Source: Branchiostoma floridae
Taxonomy: Eukaryota; Chordata; Leptocardii; Amphioxiformes; Branchiostomatidae
Direction: 5' to 3'
Assembly (NCBI RefSeq): GCF_000003815.2
Contig: NC_049987.1
Coordinates: forward strand, 20,966,187-21,030,186
Length of the DNA stretch: 64,000 nt
The notes under the pieces are model-generated. The model saw only the letters and a list, made by a program, of their open reading frames with translations. It made no database searches and had not been told where the DNA came from. The translations under genes were made by a program, and so were the position numbers. Shown here in pieces: positions 36,494-48,154 of the stretch (the stretch's first letter is position 1; every line of letters starts with the position of its first letter).

Positions 36494-37611
36494 AGCTGCA
36501 AGTGGCTGAGAAGGCCCGTATATACAAGTTCTGACATCAATCGCTCAGGCGATAGTCTGTGAACCCTGCCCTCTCGTAGCCGCGTCGAATTTGCCGATTT
36601 TATGTCACGCTCAGTTGCATGGCCATGGTAGGAGGACCGCATTGACGTAATGCAAAGTTCTTGATATGTGCACAAGAAAGCGGTATGTTATTGAAGAACC
36701 ACCTGAAAGGAGAACCATCTGCCTTATGTTGCGCAAATTTGCACATTGGTTTCAAATATCGTGTTCAGCTGGAGGTCAATATACAATTCCTCTACTAGGC
36801 AACCATTACAAACATTAGGTAGAATGTCGCTGATGTGAACTTTTTTTGGTATTTTTAGTGTTTGACATCATCGCAGAAAGGTGAGAGTGGAGATACATCA
36901 ATGCAGAACAAAGACCCAATATTTGCAGTCCGCTTATATTTGCTATGCATCTCCCCTGATGCCCGCGGCTGATTGATTGATTGATTGATTTATATTTGCT
37001 CGTTTTTTAGCATATTCTTGCAATATGTATTCCGCTGTCGCACTTTGAGCAGCTAATTTTCTCGCATTGATATCCCTGTCACCTCACCCAGATGAAAACA
37101 TTGACTGAAGATGGAAAACAGGGACCTTCAGTAATTGGTAGATGAAAACAACCTTGACGGTTGGTAAATGTTTTTGCCACGGTCGACTGACGATGTCATC
37201 TAAAGCTATTGACGCCATCACGTATCCACCAATTTCAAATGCACTTTTTGACGCTACGACGGGCCTTAATAAAAGCAAAAGGCTATGAGGAAGTAAAAAC
37301 AGCAAAAAATACACACACGCTGTATTGAACAACTGCCAATTACCTATCATGCGATACAGCTTGAATAGACAAAATTACATGCCGTGGTTCCAAGCTTGCA
37401 TGCCTTAACTTTATCTTTGTCAAGGATAAAACATTAACGCTGTTTATCTTACCAAGGCAGTACTGAAGAGATGCATTTAAGCAGGTGTTAATTACGTGTG
37501 CATGGAAACCGTCAACTATACAATACAAAGTCAGGTGAACAGAAAAACAGATTACATCATCAACGAAAGAGAAGGCATTCTGTAGTTATTTTGACTGAGT
37601 TTAGGACCAAG
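36494..37611. promoter_or_regulatory. Shared 1.1-kb upstream region of two divergent genes
   Basis: Lies between the start codons of the receptor (minus) and the CILP-like gene (plus). A TATATA on the minus strand at 36518-36524 is only about 25 bp from the receptor start codon, so it would give almost no leader. A bZIP-type TGACGTAA is at 36653-36660. A GATT microsatellite lies near 36970. No coding exon seen. Confidence 0.45.
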
Positions 37612-40600
37612 ATGGAAATGTACAGTACGGACGACATCAGGCTCTCATTTGAGAGCAAGAGGCCGTCGAACCGACGTTACAAGCCGTCAAATCGACGTTA
37701 CAAGACGTCTGCCCGTCGCCCCGTAAGAAAACCCTGGACGAAAAGTCCTGCCTTCATTTCTGCCGTGATTTTCGCGTCTCTTGCTGTGGGAGGGATGGTG
37801 GTCGGGGTGCTGGTGGTGACGGGCGTGATCAACACAGCAGGTACGTAACATGTGCTGAAACTAGTAAACTTTTAAGGGTTTGATAAATCTTTAGATTATA
37901 GCCTTGCCTTGGCGAGACACTCTCCGTATTGTTGTAATAGACTTGAAAGAACAGTGTGCCAAGGTGTGCTATAGATACAGACAAAAATCACTCTGATACC
38001 CAGCTCTTATCACCATACAATGTTAGGAAATTAGTAAAAATCTAAGATAGATTGTAGTACTACATTGTTTGCCTAATTGTTAAGCAACGAGGCATCGTAT
38101 ATTCTTGTATTCTTATATCGACAAAGGCTTCATCCGATTTAGACCTCATCGTAATTCTTTTAGTGACATTACAATGATAAAACTCATGAATTAGGCACGC
38201 TACATAAAACACATATTTTCCACGATGTTATCTAGGGTTCCTGCCTTCTACGAATGATGACTTACACGGCATCGAATCAACACCAAAGCAGCCGACCACG
38301 CCAGGGACAAGTCGCCAGCGGCCGACCACGCCAGGGACAAGTCGCCAGCGGCCGACCACGCCAGGGACAAGTCGCCAGCCGACCACCCCAGAGACAAGTC
38401 GCCAGCCGACCACGCCAGAGACAAGTCGCCAGCCGACCACGCCAGAGACAAGTCGCCAGCTGACAACGCCAGAGACAAGTCGCCAGCCGACCACGCCAGA
38501 GACAAGTCGCCAGCCGACAACGCCAGAGACAAGTCGCCAGCCGACCCCGCCAGAGACAAGTCAGCATATAACAACCCCGGGTACAAGTCAGCGTCCCACC
38601 ACTCCAGAGACAAGTCACCAGCCGACCCCGCCAGAGACAAGTCACCAGCCGACCCCGCCAGAGACAAGTCACCAGCCGACCACGCCAGAGAAAAGTCAGC
38701 GTCCGACGACCCCAGTGACAGATCAGCACACCACAACCCCAGGTACAAGTCAGCGTCCCACCACTCCAGAGAGAACTCAGCCTCCGACAACCCCGCTGAG
38801 AACTCAGCCTCCGACAACCTCACTGAGAACTCAGCCTCCGACAACCCCAGAAACAGGACAGCAACCGACCAGCCCAGCAGCAACACTCACAACTCTGCAC
38901 GTCCAAGTGACAACTAGAAGCATTAGTACGGTCGGCTCTGACAGTACGACTATTACAGCACAACCCACAACCTCTCGCCCTAGAACCACAACGCAAGTGG
39001 GAACAACAGCACCACTGTCAACGGAAGGTAACAGCATAATAGGTGAGTGATATACAGAAATCTCAACTATTCCATTCTGCAACGTAATAACACTGAAGAC
39101 ACAAAACGGCTGGAACTCGTCTGAAGCGCGTCTGATGCACGTCTATCAAGCAGATGTAGAAGCGCACAATGTCCTTTGTGACACTGCTAAAATAATTTAC
39201 TACCATCTTCAGTACAGCGCCATGTTGTTATTGGCTTAAAGCAAATAAAGGATATGAAATATTAGGATCGTTCAGATATATTTTCCTTCAGACTGGAAAA
39301 TGCTGCCTACAATCGATTGTTTCATAAATGCCATATGCGTTGGCATTGGTGTTCTGAAAGATTTATCCTAGGTGACATGCTAAAAAGAGCTATTATTGAT
39401 TGCAGTCATTTCGGTATGTGTATGATAACCAAAGTACATCTAATGAGAATTACTATTGCTCCATTAGTATATTTCCATTTTGTCTCTAACAGTACGCAAT
39501 TGTTGATTTACCCAATTAACGGGCTACAGTGTCGGCCGTTCATTTTTGGCGAAGTAATAATGCTCTTATCATACAAGACCCTTTTCTGATAAATTTGGCA
39601 TCATAAAAACATAGATGGAGGTTGGACAACTTGGGCGTCATGGCAAGCTTGTGACGTCACCTGTGGCGGCGGCGTACAGCGCAGGACTCGGGCGTGCACC
39701 AACCCTCCTCCGGCGAACGGGGGGCTTCACTGTGCCGGCCGAGACGTGCAGAGCAAGACCTGTAGCGACTGGGAGTGCCCTGGTTAGTATAGGACCTTGT
39801 TCCATAAGATATTTATCAATTATTTGTTGCTGAAGTCTTGGCTGAAGTACGGTAAAAGATCTCAATGCTTTAAAGTAATGTTGTTATACTGTTTCAGACT
39901 GTCTCCGCGTGTGCACAGTCGGTACATTAAACCCCGCCTGCGATGCCTGCACCTGTGACAACCACGTGCTAGACGGCCACGTAACGGACACCAGAAACGC
40001 TCCACTCGATGCTGCTGATATCTACCTCGCCGAAAAGCCGTGGGAAGTTGCATCTACGACCAACTCAACAGGCCGCTTCAGTCTGGCCGGGGCTTGCTCC
40101 CAGGGCGTCCTCCTACTGGTCAAGAGAAGTGGCTACTTCGAGGAATACGCCAACTCAACTCAACTGGACAGCGAGACGTCTTCAGTTGCGATAAAGATGA
40201 GGGTCATGGGTGAGTTTATTTCCTTCTCTGACGGTAACCCTGTCATTATAGATACCTTCCTCTCTAAGAGGAAACAAGAAGAAAGGGATGGAACAAATAT
40301 CAGTTTGATAAATTTAACAGTAGGTTCTGGGGTTGTGTTTGGTCGAACAAGCGTGTCGAAAAACATTGCCAGACGCACTACCTGCCGCGGTCTCCACTAA
40401 GTCTTTCCCCGCACTATTCATATCTGGAACGCCCTACCAGAAGACACGGGGTCCAGTTCCCGTCTCTAGCCACCTTCGTCTCGAGGATATCCAGTCCAGC
40501 TTAAACCCAACCTAATGCTTAGCGACCTTTGACCGATACAGGTCAGTTATTGTCGGTTCTTCGGAAGATGGACATGAAACATGTAAGCTTTTCTATTCCC

Positions 40601-43600
40601 TCTAATTCAGAGCCTCCGATCATAGACGAAAATCCGGTAGGAAAAGTTCGGCTTGTCGGACAAGACGTGACGTTCTGTTGCAGGGCCCATGGAACACCGA
40701 TGCCTTCTTCCTATGAATGGTGAGTCCTTCCCTCACGACATCACTATGTACAAAAGACCCTTACTTTATTAAGTAGTTATTGTGAGAACACGAACGTTAT
40801 GACATGTATCACTTTAATTTCACTGATATGGTACATCTATCTACAATGAACAACCGAATTAGAATTTCAAGGCAGTTACGTATACAGCGTATTTTACAAC
40901 AATACAGAAGTCAACATCAATAGGTTCCATACCCGAAAGAGTGTCGACTGTGCACATGTACTTTTTGTCTTTGGTGGTTGAGCGATGCACGTAATCTTCA
41001 AAGGCGTCTTTTCAATTTAGTGTTTAACCGGTTAGACACTCTGGCAGTTGGCAAATTGTCCTCGTCAGACTCGTCTGGCATTGAAGGAAAATATTGTATG
41101 AAGGACCCGAAGGTGATTAAGCCTGACCTGTTAAGATCTCAAAGGGACTCCGCCTACTTGTGGCAGCCGTGGGACTATGCAAATTGACAATCCGTCAGAA
41201 AGCAACCCCTATGGGAGTAATCTATGACCCTACAATACAACTGTTGTCTCCAAACCCTTTTCAATTACATGCATATCGTCGTCGGCCACATGATGTTTTC
41301 CTTTAAATGTGTTGCTACATGTGGAATCTACAATTTCTGCACAGGTTCAAAGATGACAGGCTACTGGACGATGACGTGTACCAGTACAACGAGACCCTGA
41401 CTCTGTACGACCTACGGGTCAATGACACAGGAACTTACAAGTGCCGGGCCAACAGTGAGGCGGGCGCAAAGTACTCAACAGGGGCCTTGCTTACCGTATA
41501 TGGTAAGTTACTTCATTCTATCATGCAATTTACTAGATACTCACAGCATTGGTTTAATGGTTGGGTGGTTCATAAAATATATGCTGGATGGTAAAATAGC
41601 TAGGCAGCAAACATTGTAAAGTAAGTGACATCGCCAAACTCTCTTTAAAGTAAGACACACGTGGACAGGAAAGACACAGTGTTGATCGTGCACACCCTCA
41701 TTTTCAACTGTATTGTTTTGGTAATACCCTGCGGACCAGCCGGGATCGGGCGGCTAGGACAGTTCGTTCGCTGGCCCAAGGCAGCCAGGCCCGCCGATCT
41801 GCTATTAGCGCCCCGGGGAGTTTAAGCCCGATAAGGTCCACCTGCAGCGAAAACACCTTCGGGCTTAAACTCCTCCGGAGCGCTAATGTGAGGTCAGGGG
41901 CTGACTGCCTTCGCTCCCCGAACAAAACTGGCTAGTTACCCGGTCCTGTCTGGCTCCCAGTGCATTTTGGTAACTGTTACCTTGCGTATGTTATTGCTTG
42001 GCAGCCTAACCTTCATCAATGCGTTTCGCCAATTAGTTAACGGGACAGCAATGTGCAACTCAACGCCCACCAGCAAGCTCATCGACCTTCCCGACGACTG
42101 TGTCCAGCACGACACCAACACGACCAAGTACGACATCGGGGCGTGCAGCAGGCAGAAGTGTGCGGGGGACCTGGGGGAGGACGACAAAAGTTGCCTGGAC
42201 ACCAGGAAGTTCTGCTGCATGTCTGTAGCAAGAGAAACTCGTACAGTACAGTGTAGTGATTATAGTTTGGATATTACGGTAACGACAAGTTGTGGGTGTG
42301 GGGAATGTGTAGAGCTAACGCAGAAAGTAAGTGGTCGAGCTTTTGGCATGAAGAATGGTACAGAGATACCGCTAGAGTATGGTGACATTATAATGGACGG
42401 TCAAATTCAGGGGCTTACTAGTCAGGCAGGTGAATTCGAGCTAAACGTACCACTTACAGTTGATCACGTCACTATCACATTTAAGGATTTTTATAAGAAG
42501 TTAGTCACGACTACGAAAGTGCTGCCCGTTCAGGAAGGCATTGAGCCGTACTACACAGTTAGGGTACAGGTCCGGCCACCAGCCTCCCCTCTTAACGCCT
42601 CAGAAACAAGCACCATAAGCCTTGGTACCCTAGCGGGCCAGCCAGCTTTAGCAGAAGTAGACATCCCCCCTAACTCTTTCTTCACCGAGAACGGTGATCC
42701 TTACACAGGCACAGTTCAGGCTAGTGTGGGTTTTATAGACCCCAGAAACCCTGACGACTTTGACGACATCCAGAGCGATCTGACCACAATAGATGAAGAG
42801 GGTACCCAACAAGCTTTGCGCACATTCGGCATGTTCTCCATGGACTTTGAAGATGACTCGGGAAACCCTGTAGTTATGGGAGGGAAGATGACAATGCACA
42901 TAGATCCTGAACAGATAAACATTAACCCCTTTGATGTTGACGAAAACGGAAACCTGAACACCAAGCTGTGGTCCATGAACCCCAGTTCTGGGGAGTGGGA
43001 GTTGGTGGGTAATTTGAGGGTGGGCACGGCGAGGAGGAGGAAACGGTCCCGGACGTTTTTTATCGGCGAATTTGAATATCGTGGGTACTCAATCAACTGT
43101 GACAAACGGGAGACAACGGATAGGAGATGTTGGGTGAAAGTCAGGGTTTACGATGATGAAAATGCCGCTAAGAATCCAACTGCTAGTGGGCAGAGGACAG
43201 GGGCACAGGTAACCGTTCTCACCATAGATACACCGGCTTCTACCACCAACTGGTGGGGTCGGAGGAGCGGTTTAAGTCGGTACCAGACTGTTACAGCAGG
43301 CGCTAACGGTGTGTGTATCGAGACCTTTTGTGAGCCTACCGGGACGGAGTTTAATGCATCTGTACATGTCAGTTATGGAAGCAACAACTACAAGGTCTTG
43401 CACATCGATGATCACCCGAATGTGATTAACTGGCCGACCAACCTTAAAAATAGTATTGAGCACACAAACAACCAAAGAACTGTCGTCTTTGACGCGTTCA
43501 AACCTATTACGAGCAATGGTCCCTTATACAAGTACGAAGACCAGTCTCTTTGTAATAATGCACCTATCGGAGATAACCACATTGCCGTCTATGACACAGA

Positions 43601-44261
43601 GTACCAACCTTATAGTTTCCCTCCTTACGAATTTAATGAGGATCAGTACAACGAAGACATCACCGCATTATCTTGGTACAACAGGGAAGATGGTCAGAAA
43701 AAGGTGTGCTTCATCAAAGTGAGGGTTCTCTTCTCGAACCCAAATAGCAAAGTAGAAATCCGTACAAAAAGTGAGGGAGGGGGAAACTACTCTCCAAACA
43801 GTGGGAAGTTGTATGGGATTCGGGAAGACCGAACACAGACAGACAGTGGGGACACCAGGTACGGGTTCACATGTGTTGAGTTTAAATGTCCTGGTCCGAT
43901 TATGACAAGCGGCCGTGGTTGTCCGTGTCCAGTAGAAGAAGCTGGGGTCCCACAGTCGGACAACATAAAGCTGACAGTGGTTGCTAAAAACCAAAACTGT
44001 CGGTACACGGGAATAGACACTGAGCTTTCTCCCTTTGTATCACCTCTAAGTACTTGGTTATGGTCATGGACGGATAGGAACAAAGTGGGATTTACAGTTC
44101 CCCTGGGAAACGACTTTGGCCGAAACTTCGGAATTTATACTTCAAATGGAATATATAAAACTGGATATGATTCCGCGTACAATCATTGTAAGACGGGTCA
44201 TGAATCTGGCACCCAAGGCACCATGGAAGATTGGGCTCTTGAATTTAGATGTTATATGTAA
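37612..44261 (+). CDS. Membrane-anchored CILP-like protein with mucin stalk, complete, 7 exons, 1335 aa
   Basis: Relative of cartilage intermediate layer proteins. Exons: 37612-37840, 38236-39042, 39615-39782, 39898-40209, 40611-40719, 41345-41502, 42037-44261; total 4008 nt, in frame. Residues 1-45 are Arg/Lys-rich (a PSNRRYK unit is repeated), then a hydrophobic helix ~46-72 with no cleavage-site look: a type II signal anchor. Exon 2 is a Pro/Thr/Ser mucin-like stalk. Exon 3 is a TSP1 repeat with CDVTCG. Exon 4 is the Cys-rich plus carboxypeptidase-regulatory-like segment typical of CILP. Exons 5-6 form an Ig domain. Exon 7 is the CILP C-terminal region, with a furin-type RRRKR at ~927-931. 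Vertebrate CILPs are secreted, so the anchor and mucin stalk are unusual. The exon 7 acceptor could instead be at 42049, also in frame. Confidence 0.88.
38285..38865 (+). repeat. In-frame Pro/Thr mucin repeat array, 24-27-bp units
   Basis: About twenty units reading QPTTPETS(R) or variants (HQPTPPETS, QPPTTPLRT), in the CILP-like exon 2. Dense Thr/Ser beside Pro predicts heavy O-glycosylation. Unit length is a multiple of three, so copy-number change keeps frame. Confidence 0.9.
40330..40510 (+). pseudogene. LINE reverse-transcriptase C-terminal fragment
   Basis: One frame reads FPRTIHIWNALPEDTGSSS, the conserved C-terminal FPRTIxxWNxLP motif of CR1/Jockey-type LINE proteins, then a stop. 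5'-truncated remnant in CILP-like intron 4. Confidence 0.7.
41804..41887. repeat. Strong hairpin, 28-bp stem, in CILP-like intron 6
   Basis: ATTAGCGCcCCGGgGGAGTTTAAGCCCG faces its inverse with two mismatches across a loop of about 28 nt. It lies in a GC-rich block (about 41725-41940) unlike the surrounding intron. Probably a small foldback element. Confidence 0.75.
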
Positions 44262-47200
44262 TACCCTCTTTCCACTAGAACGGCGCTCTCGCCGCTCTCT
44301 TTCTGCGACCTAAAATTTGACATATCGCTAAACGAATTGTATAGAAAAGAAACGAATCTTTTTACACACTGTGTGTTTTGTTGTCTTCTCAGTCACACTT
44401 TTACTTTTTGTATGATATACCCAATGTGAAAGCGAAGGTTGCACATATTTTACTTGGGTCGCAATGAGAGCACACGAAGTTCTTGTTGCTTGCCTGCAGC
44501 AAGATATTCGGATCTTGGTAAGATAAGATGGCGCGCTTTGTTAAAGTGGGTTCTTAATTCAGTAGTTTTATACCCCGGGCACGTAAACCCGCCCGTGAAC
44601 CCGCCACATGTGCGATGGTGCGATGTGGCGGATCATACCATTCCGACGAAAATGGGGTAGGGAATTTCCCGAGCAGCCTGGTAACCCCTGCTTCGCCTAT
44701 TGAGTCAGTGACCTTAGCTGGATGTTTCAGACTTAGGGAGAAGCGCTGCTACAGTTATCGCTATGGGCCGCTCTTCATCTTCATGATGGTAACTTCAGGC
44801 CTACGAACCTGATTCAAAAAAAGAAAAAGAATGAATAGAAAGGCAATTAGAATTACTTGGTAAACGAATAGTGTGTGTGTGAGGGGGGGGGGGGTGCCTA
44901 GCATCCAAGCATAAGTGGAATTCCTTTTGTATGTAGGAACCAGCTCTTACGATTTTACCCCCAAAGATCTGTTTACAGATAACGGAATTTGAGTTGGAAA
45001 AGGGGAATGAAATTGTATTGGATAACTCCTGGCAATCTCCACTTATTATGGTTATAGTAGGAATGTGTCCATACTTTGTTTCTCCCATGATGACTTTTGT
45101 ATTGAGAATCTGAATATACTCTGTCATGTATGTGGGATAAACATGTAGTCCCTACAGGCACACAAATATTCCGAGACTGAATCTTCCCTAATGTGTGCAT
45201 ATATACAGTTTATGTAAATGAAGAGAATTCGAACCAATGCATCCATATGCATCCACTAATTTCAAATCTGGGGTTAAATACATGTATGCAGAAAAAAGTA
45301 TATTCGTTGTTGTCTTAAATGTTCATGCGATGTTGTGACATTTTCGGATACCACGAAATTAGTTTGCAGGTTATTGTTAACGCTATAATCACTGAACATA
45401 GTTACGCAAGCAAATATGTAAGAATCAAATACTAAGCACTCATGTACAACTATTAATATACAATGTCACATATTGGTCTATCACACTACTGATGATTATG
45501 GGTGTTTTTTTAATTTTCTTAGTATAGAGTAAAATAGCAGTAAAAATTGGCCTCGAGTCACAAGCGTACTTCTTTTGTATTGCAGTTTGTGCTATGTTTG
45601 AGGATGAAATGATAACGTGTATGGCAACCATAGTGGCACAGTGTGCAACTAAATAACGATGTAAGAATGCCTTGATCACGATGGAATAAATCGACTTTTT
45701 GATTTACCTGAGCAATTATTCTTGAGGTATCTTATTTAGAATAGTCATAGTCCAGCATAGTCATATTCATATTCATTTTAATGACATTAATGTTATGATA
45801 AGCATATCAATGTTATATATCAAAGTAGAAATAATATCATATTCAATTCTGCTAATGTCGCTTTTGCCTATTAAAACCACAATTCAGACTTGTACTGTGA
45901 GAGTTATCAAAGAATACACAATTACTCTCTATCGTGAAACGTATAAACTAATTAAAGAACAAACTTCAAAGCAAATCTGATCTGATCAGAGATAAGACCA
46001 CATTAATAGAATTTTGTCGGCATCTTCTGTAAACGGTTTAGAGGCACTGACCAAAAAGCCTGGCATGCATAAGAATTCACCCATTGAAAGGCTTTAAGGG
46101 TTGAAATAACAGATGATTAGACTTTCGTTTCAATACAAGAAAAACAATGTAATTAAAAGGATGATCACGACACATCATTGTACGTTTCAGCCAGGGTAAC
46201 CACGGATCACACATCACCAGTGCCCGTGATACCTTGTACCCGCCGTGGTATCTCACTGAAGCTGTGGTACGTTGCCGGCGTCACTGCGGCCGAGCGATTT
46301 GACAATGGATTTCATCGATAGAAATAATCATTTTACGCTTTTTGGGTTTTGTTGTCTTTTAAGTCATATTTGTAGGTTTTGCATGGTATTCCCATGTATA
46401 AAGTCAGGGACGCCCACAAAGTAACACAGTCCAACTCCTACCCATATGCATGTACTAAATATCACCACAGTCCATCACAGTCATGCCGCGCCGACCAAAA
46501 ATATCCGGACAAATACACAGGCACACAGACAAAAAAGCAGACAAACCCAAAATAATACCCTCCTTTTCACGGAGGTAATAATGAGTATGTTGTTTGCTGA
46601 GGATATATTCGCGTGACAATGACGCCTCCTTGTGGTGGATGTGATTACTGCATGATTCTGAGATTATTGCAAACATACGCTGAGGTTGACCGATACCCAC
46701 AAATTACCATGTAAACGCGTAAACTTAAGAAGCACATAGCTGGCGTGTTTAGTATAACGTTATACCATTCAGATTCACAAACTTACAACTTTTTTTGGAA
46801 ACCCGCACTTTATTCCAAAGAAGCAGAAGAATTCAACGACACCAATAATATACTAATTTTTTTCTGAATGTACACAAACGAATGATTGCAAACAACTACA
46901 CAATAGATTGATGTCTAACGTTACCTCGAGGTTAAACCGAGGACATGATTGGCTAAATTTTACACCAGTTATTTACAGGAGTCTAATAAAGCAAGATATT
47001 ATACAGTAATTCATTTTGGGGTTGGGGGATATTCTCAGACAAAAAAAATGTATAATTTGATTTTCTGATATCAATACAAGATAATCTGAAATTTGGTGTG
47101 GGTCTGTCTTCTAGATATGACCCCATACCTTTTATTGAACTTTCGGCATACACCTCTATAAAATGATTTATTTCTGGATTTTGGTTAGTCTTAGACACAA

Positions 47201-48154
47201 TATGAATATTTTGGCATCATGTGCTCATGTATTAAAGGCAAATAACCTGGTATTAATGGTGTTTTTTGGTCAAATGTGGAACTTTTTGCGACGCGTCTGT
47301 TTGAAATTATCTATTTTGGGATTTGGTGAAAATGATCGATCATTCGATGAAAAAGTGAGCCCGTTATAAAACCACTTTCATTACTTTTTGATCCACCCTC
47401 GTATATTTAGCTAGCTAGTTAGATATTTGTGTGTCTTATTTAGCTATCCATCTCTCCACATGAATTGGGACGTGGCCCAACCCTACTACATTCATTAGAA
47501 TTATTTGCTTTTATGTAATTACAAATCCTGACCATCTGGAATAAATTGCGTTATTATGTAATAAGAATAAATGGCGCTATTATGTAATAAGAATAATACT
47601 GACAGGTAAATAAATCCTTGGAAACTGTCTCAGGGGTGACTGTCATTGCTGTTACTACAATACATAAAACTAGTTTAGTACATGGCACATACTATAGCTA
47701 GTTTAGTACATTAGAGTTCGTTGCTAAGTCGATAACTACTACATTAGATACAATGGCAGATAATTGGAACTATTGTAACGTTCGTTATACGGAAGAATTT
47801 CATGATAGCAATCATTCTATATCTAGTTATGTCGGGTTTTTATATAGCACATGTAGACCTGTGGTTTGAGTACGGCATGTATGTACCACTATTGTGACCT
47901 CTACCCAATTGAGTCAATTCAATCAGTCCCTTTTTAGGATGTTTGGCATTCCATGCGTCAGTTGTTCTGTACATGTAGATACCCAAGGGACTGATGTATG
48001 CACGTATGAATTGATTAGACAGTTGTTAGTTCCGGTGGAGTTGTTGCAGACCCGATTTGGAACAATCCGATTAATGTTAAAAGAACGGCAGCCCAGCTTG
48101 CTACCAAGGATGTTACTACGTAGGCAACTATTGTTCCTTGATCCAATACTAACC
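44262..48154. other. Intergenic region, CILP-like 3' flank to the VWA gene
   Basis: AT-rich, with no convincing exon. Contains the CILP-like 3' UTR (AATAAA near 45685 is a distant candidate), a poly-G run at about 44883-44894, a CCTCCTTTTCACGGAGG hairpin near 46560 like those at LINE/TE tails, and a 26-bp direct duplication (TTATTATGTAATAAGAATAA) at about 47550-47605. Confidence 0.5.

Noticed and set aside
36518-36524. TATA box for the receptor gene
   Set aside because: Only about 25 bp from the start codon, leaving no normal leader; not called as a separate feature.
38248-38886. Long minus-strand open frames (212 and 150 codons) rich in Leu/Ser/Ala
   Set aside because: They lie exactly over the in-frame mucin repeat of the plus-strand CILP-like exon and are repeat shadows; the plus frame is supported by splice phase on both sides.
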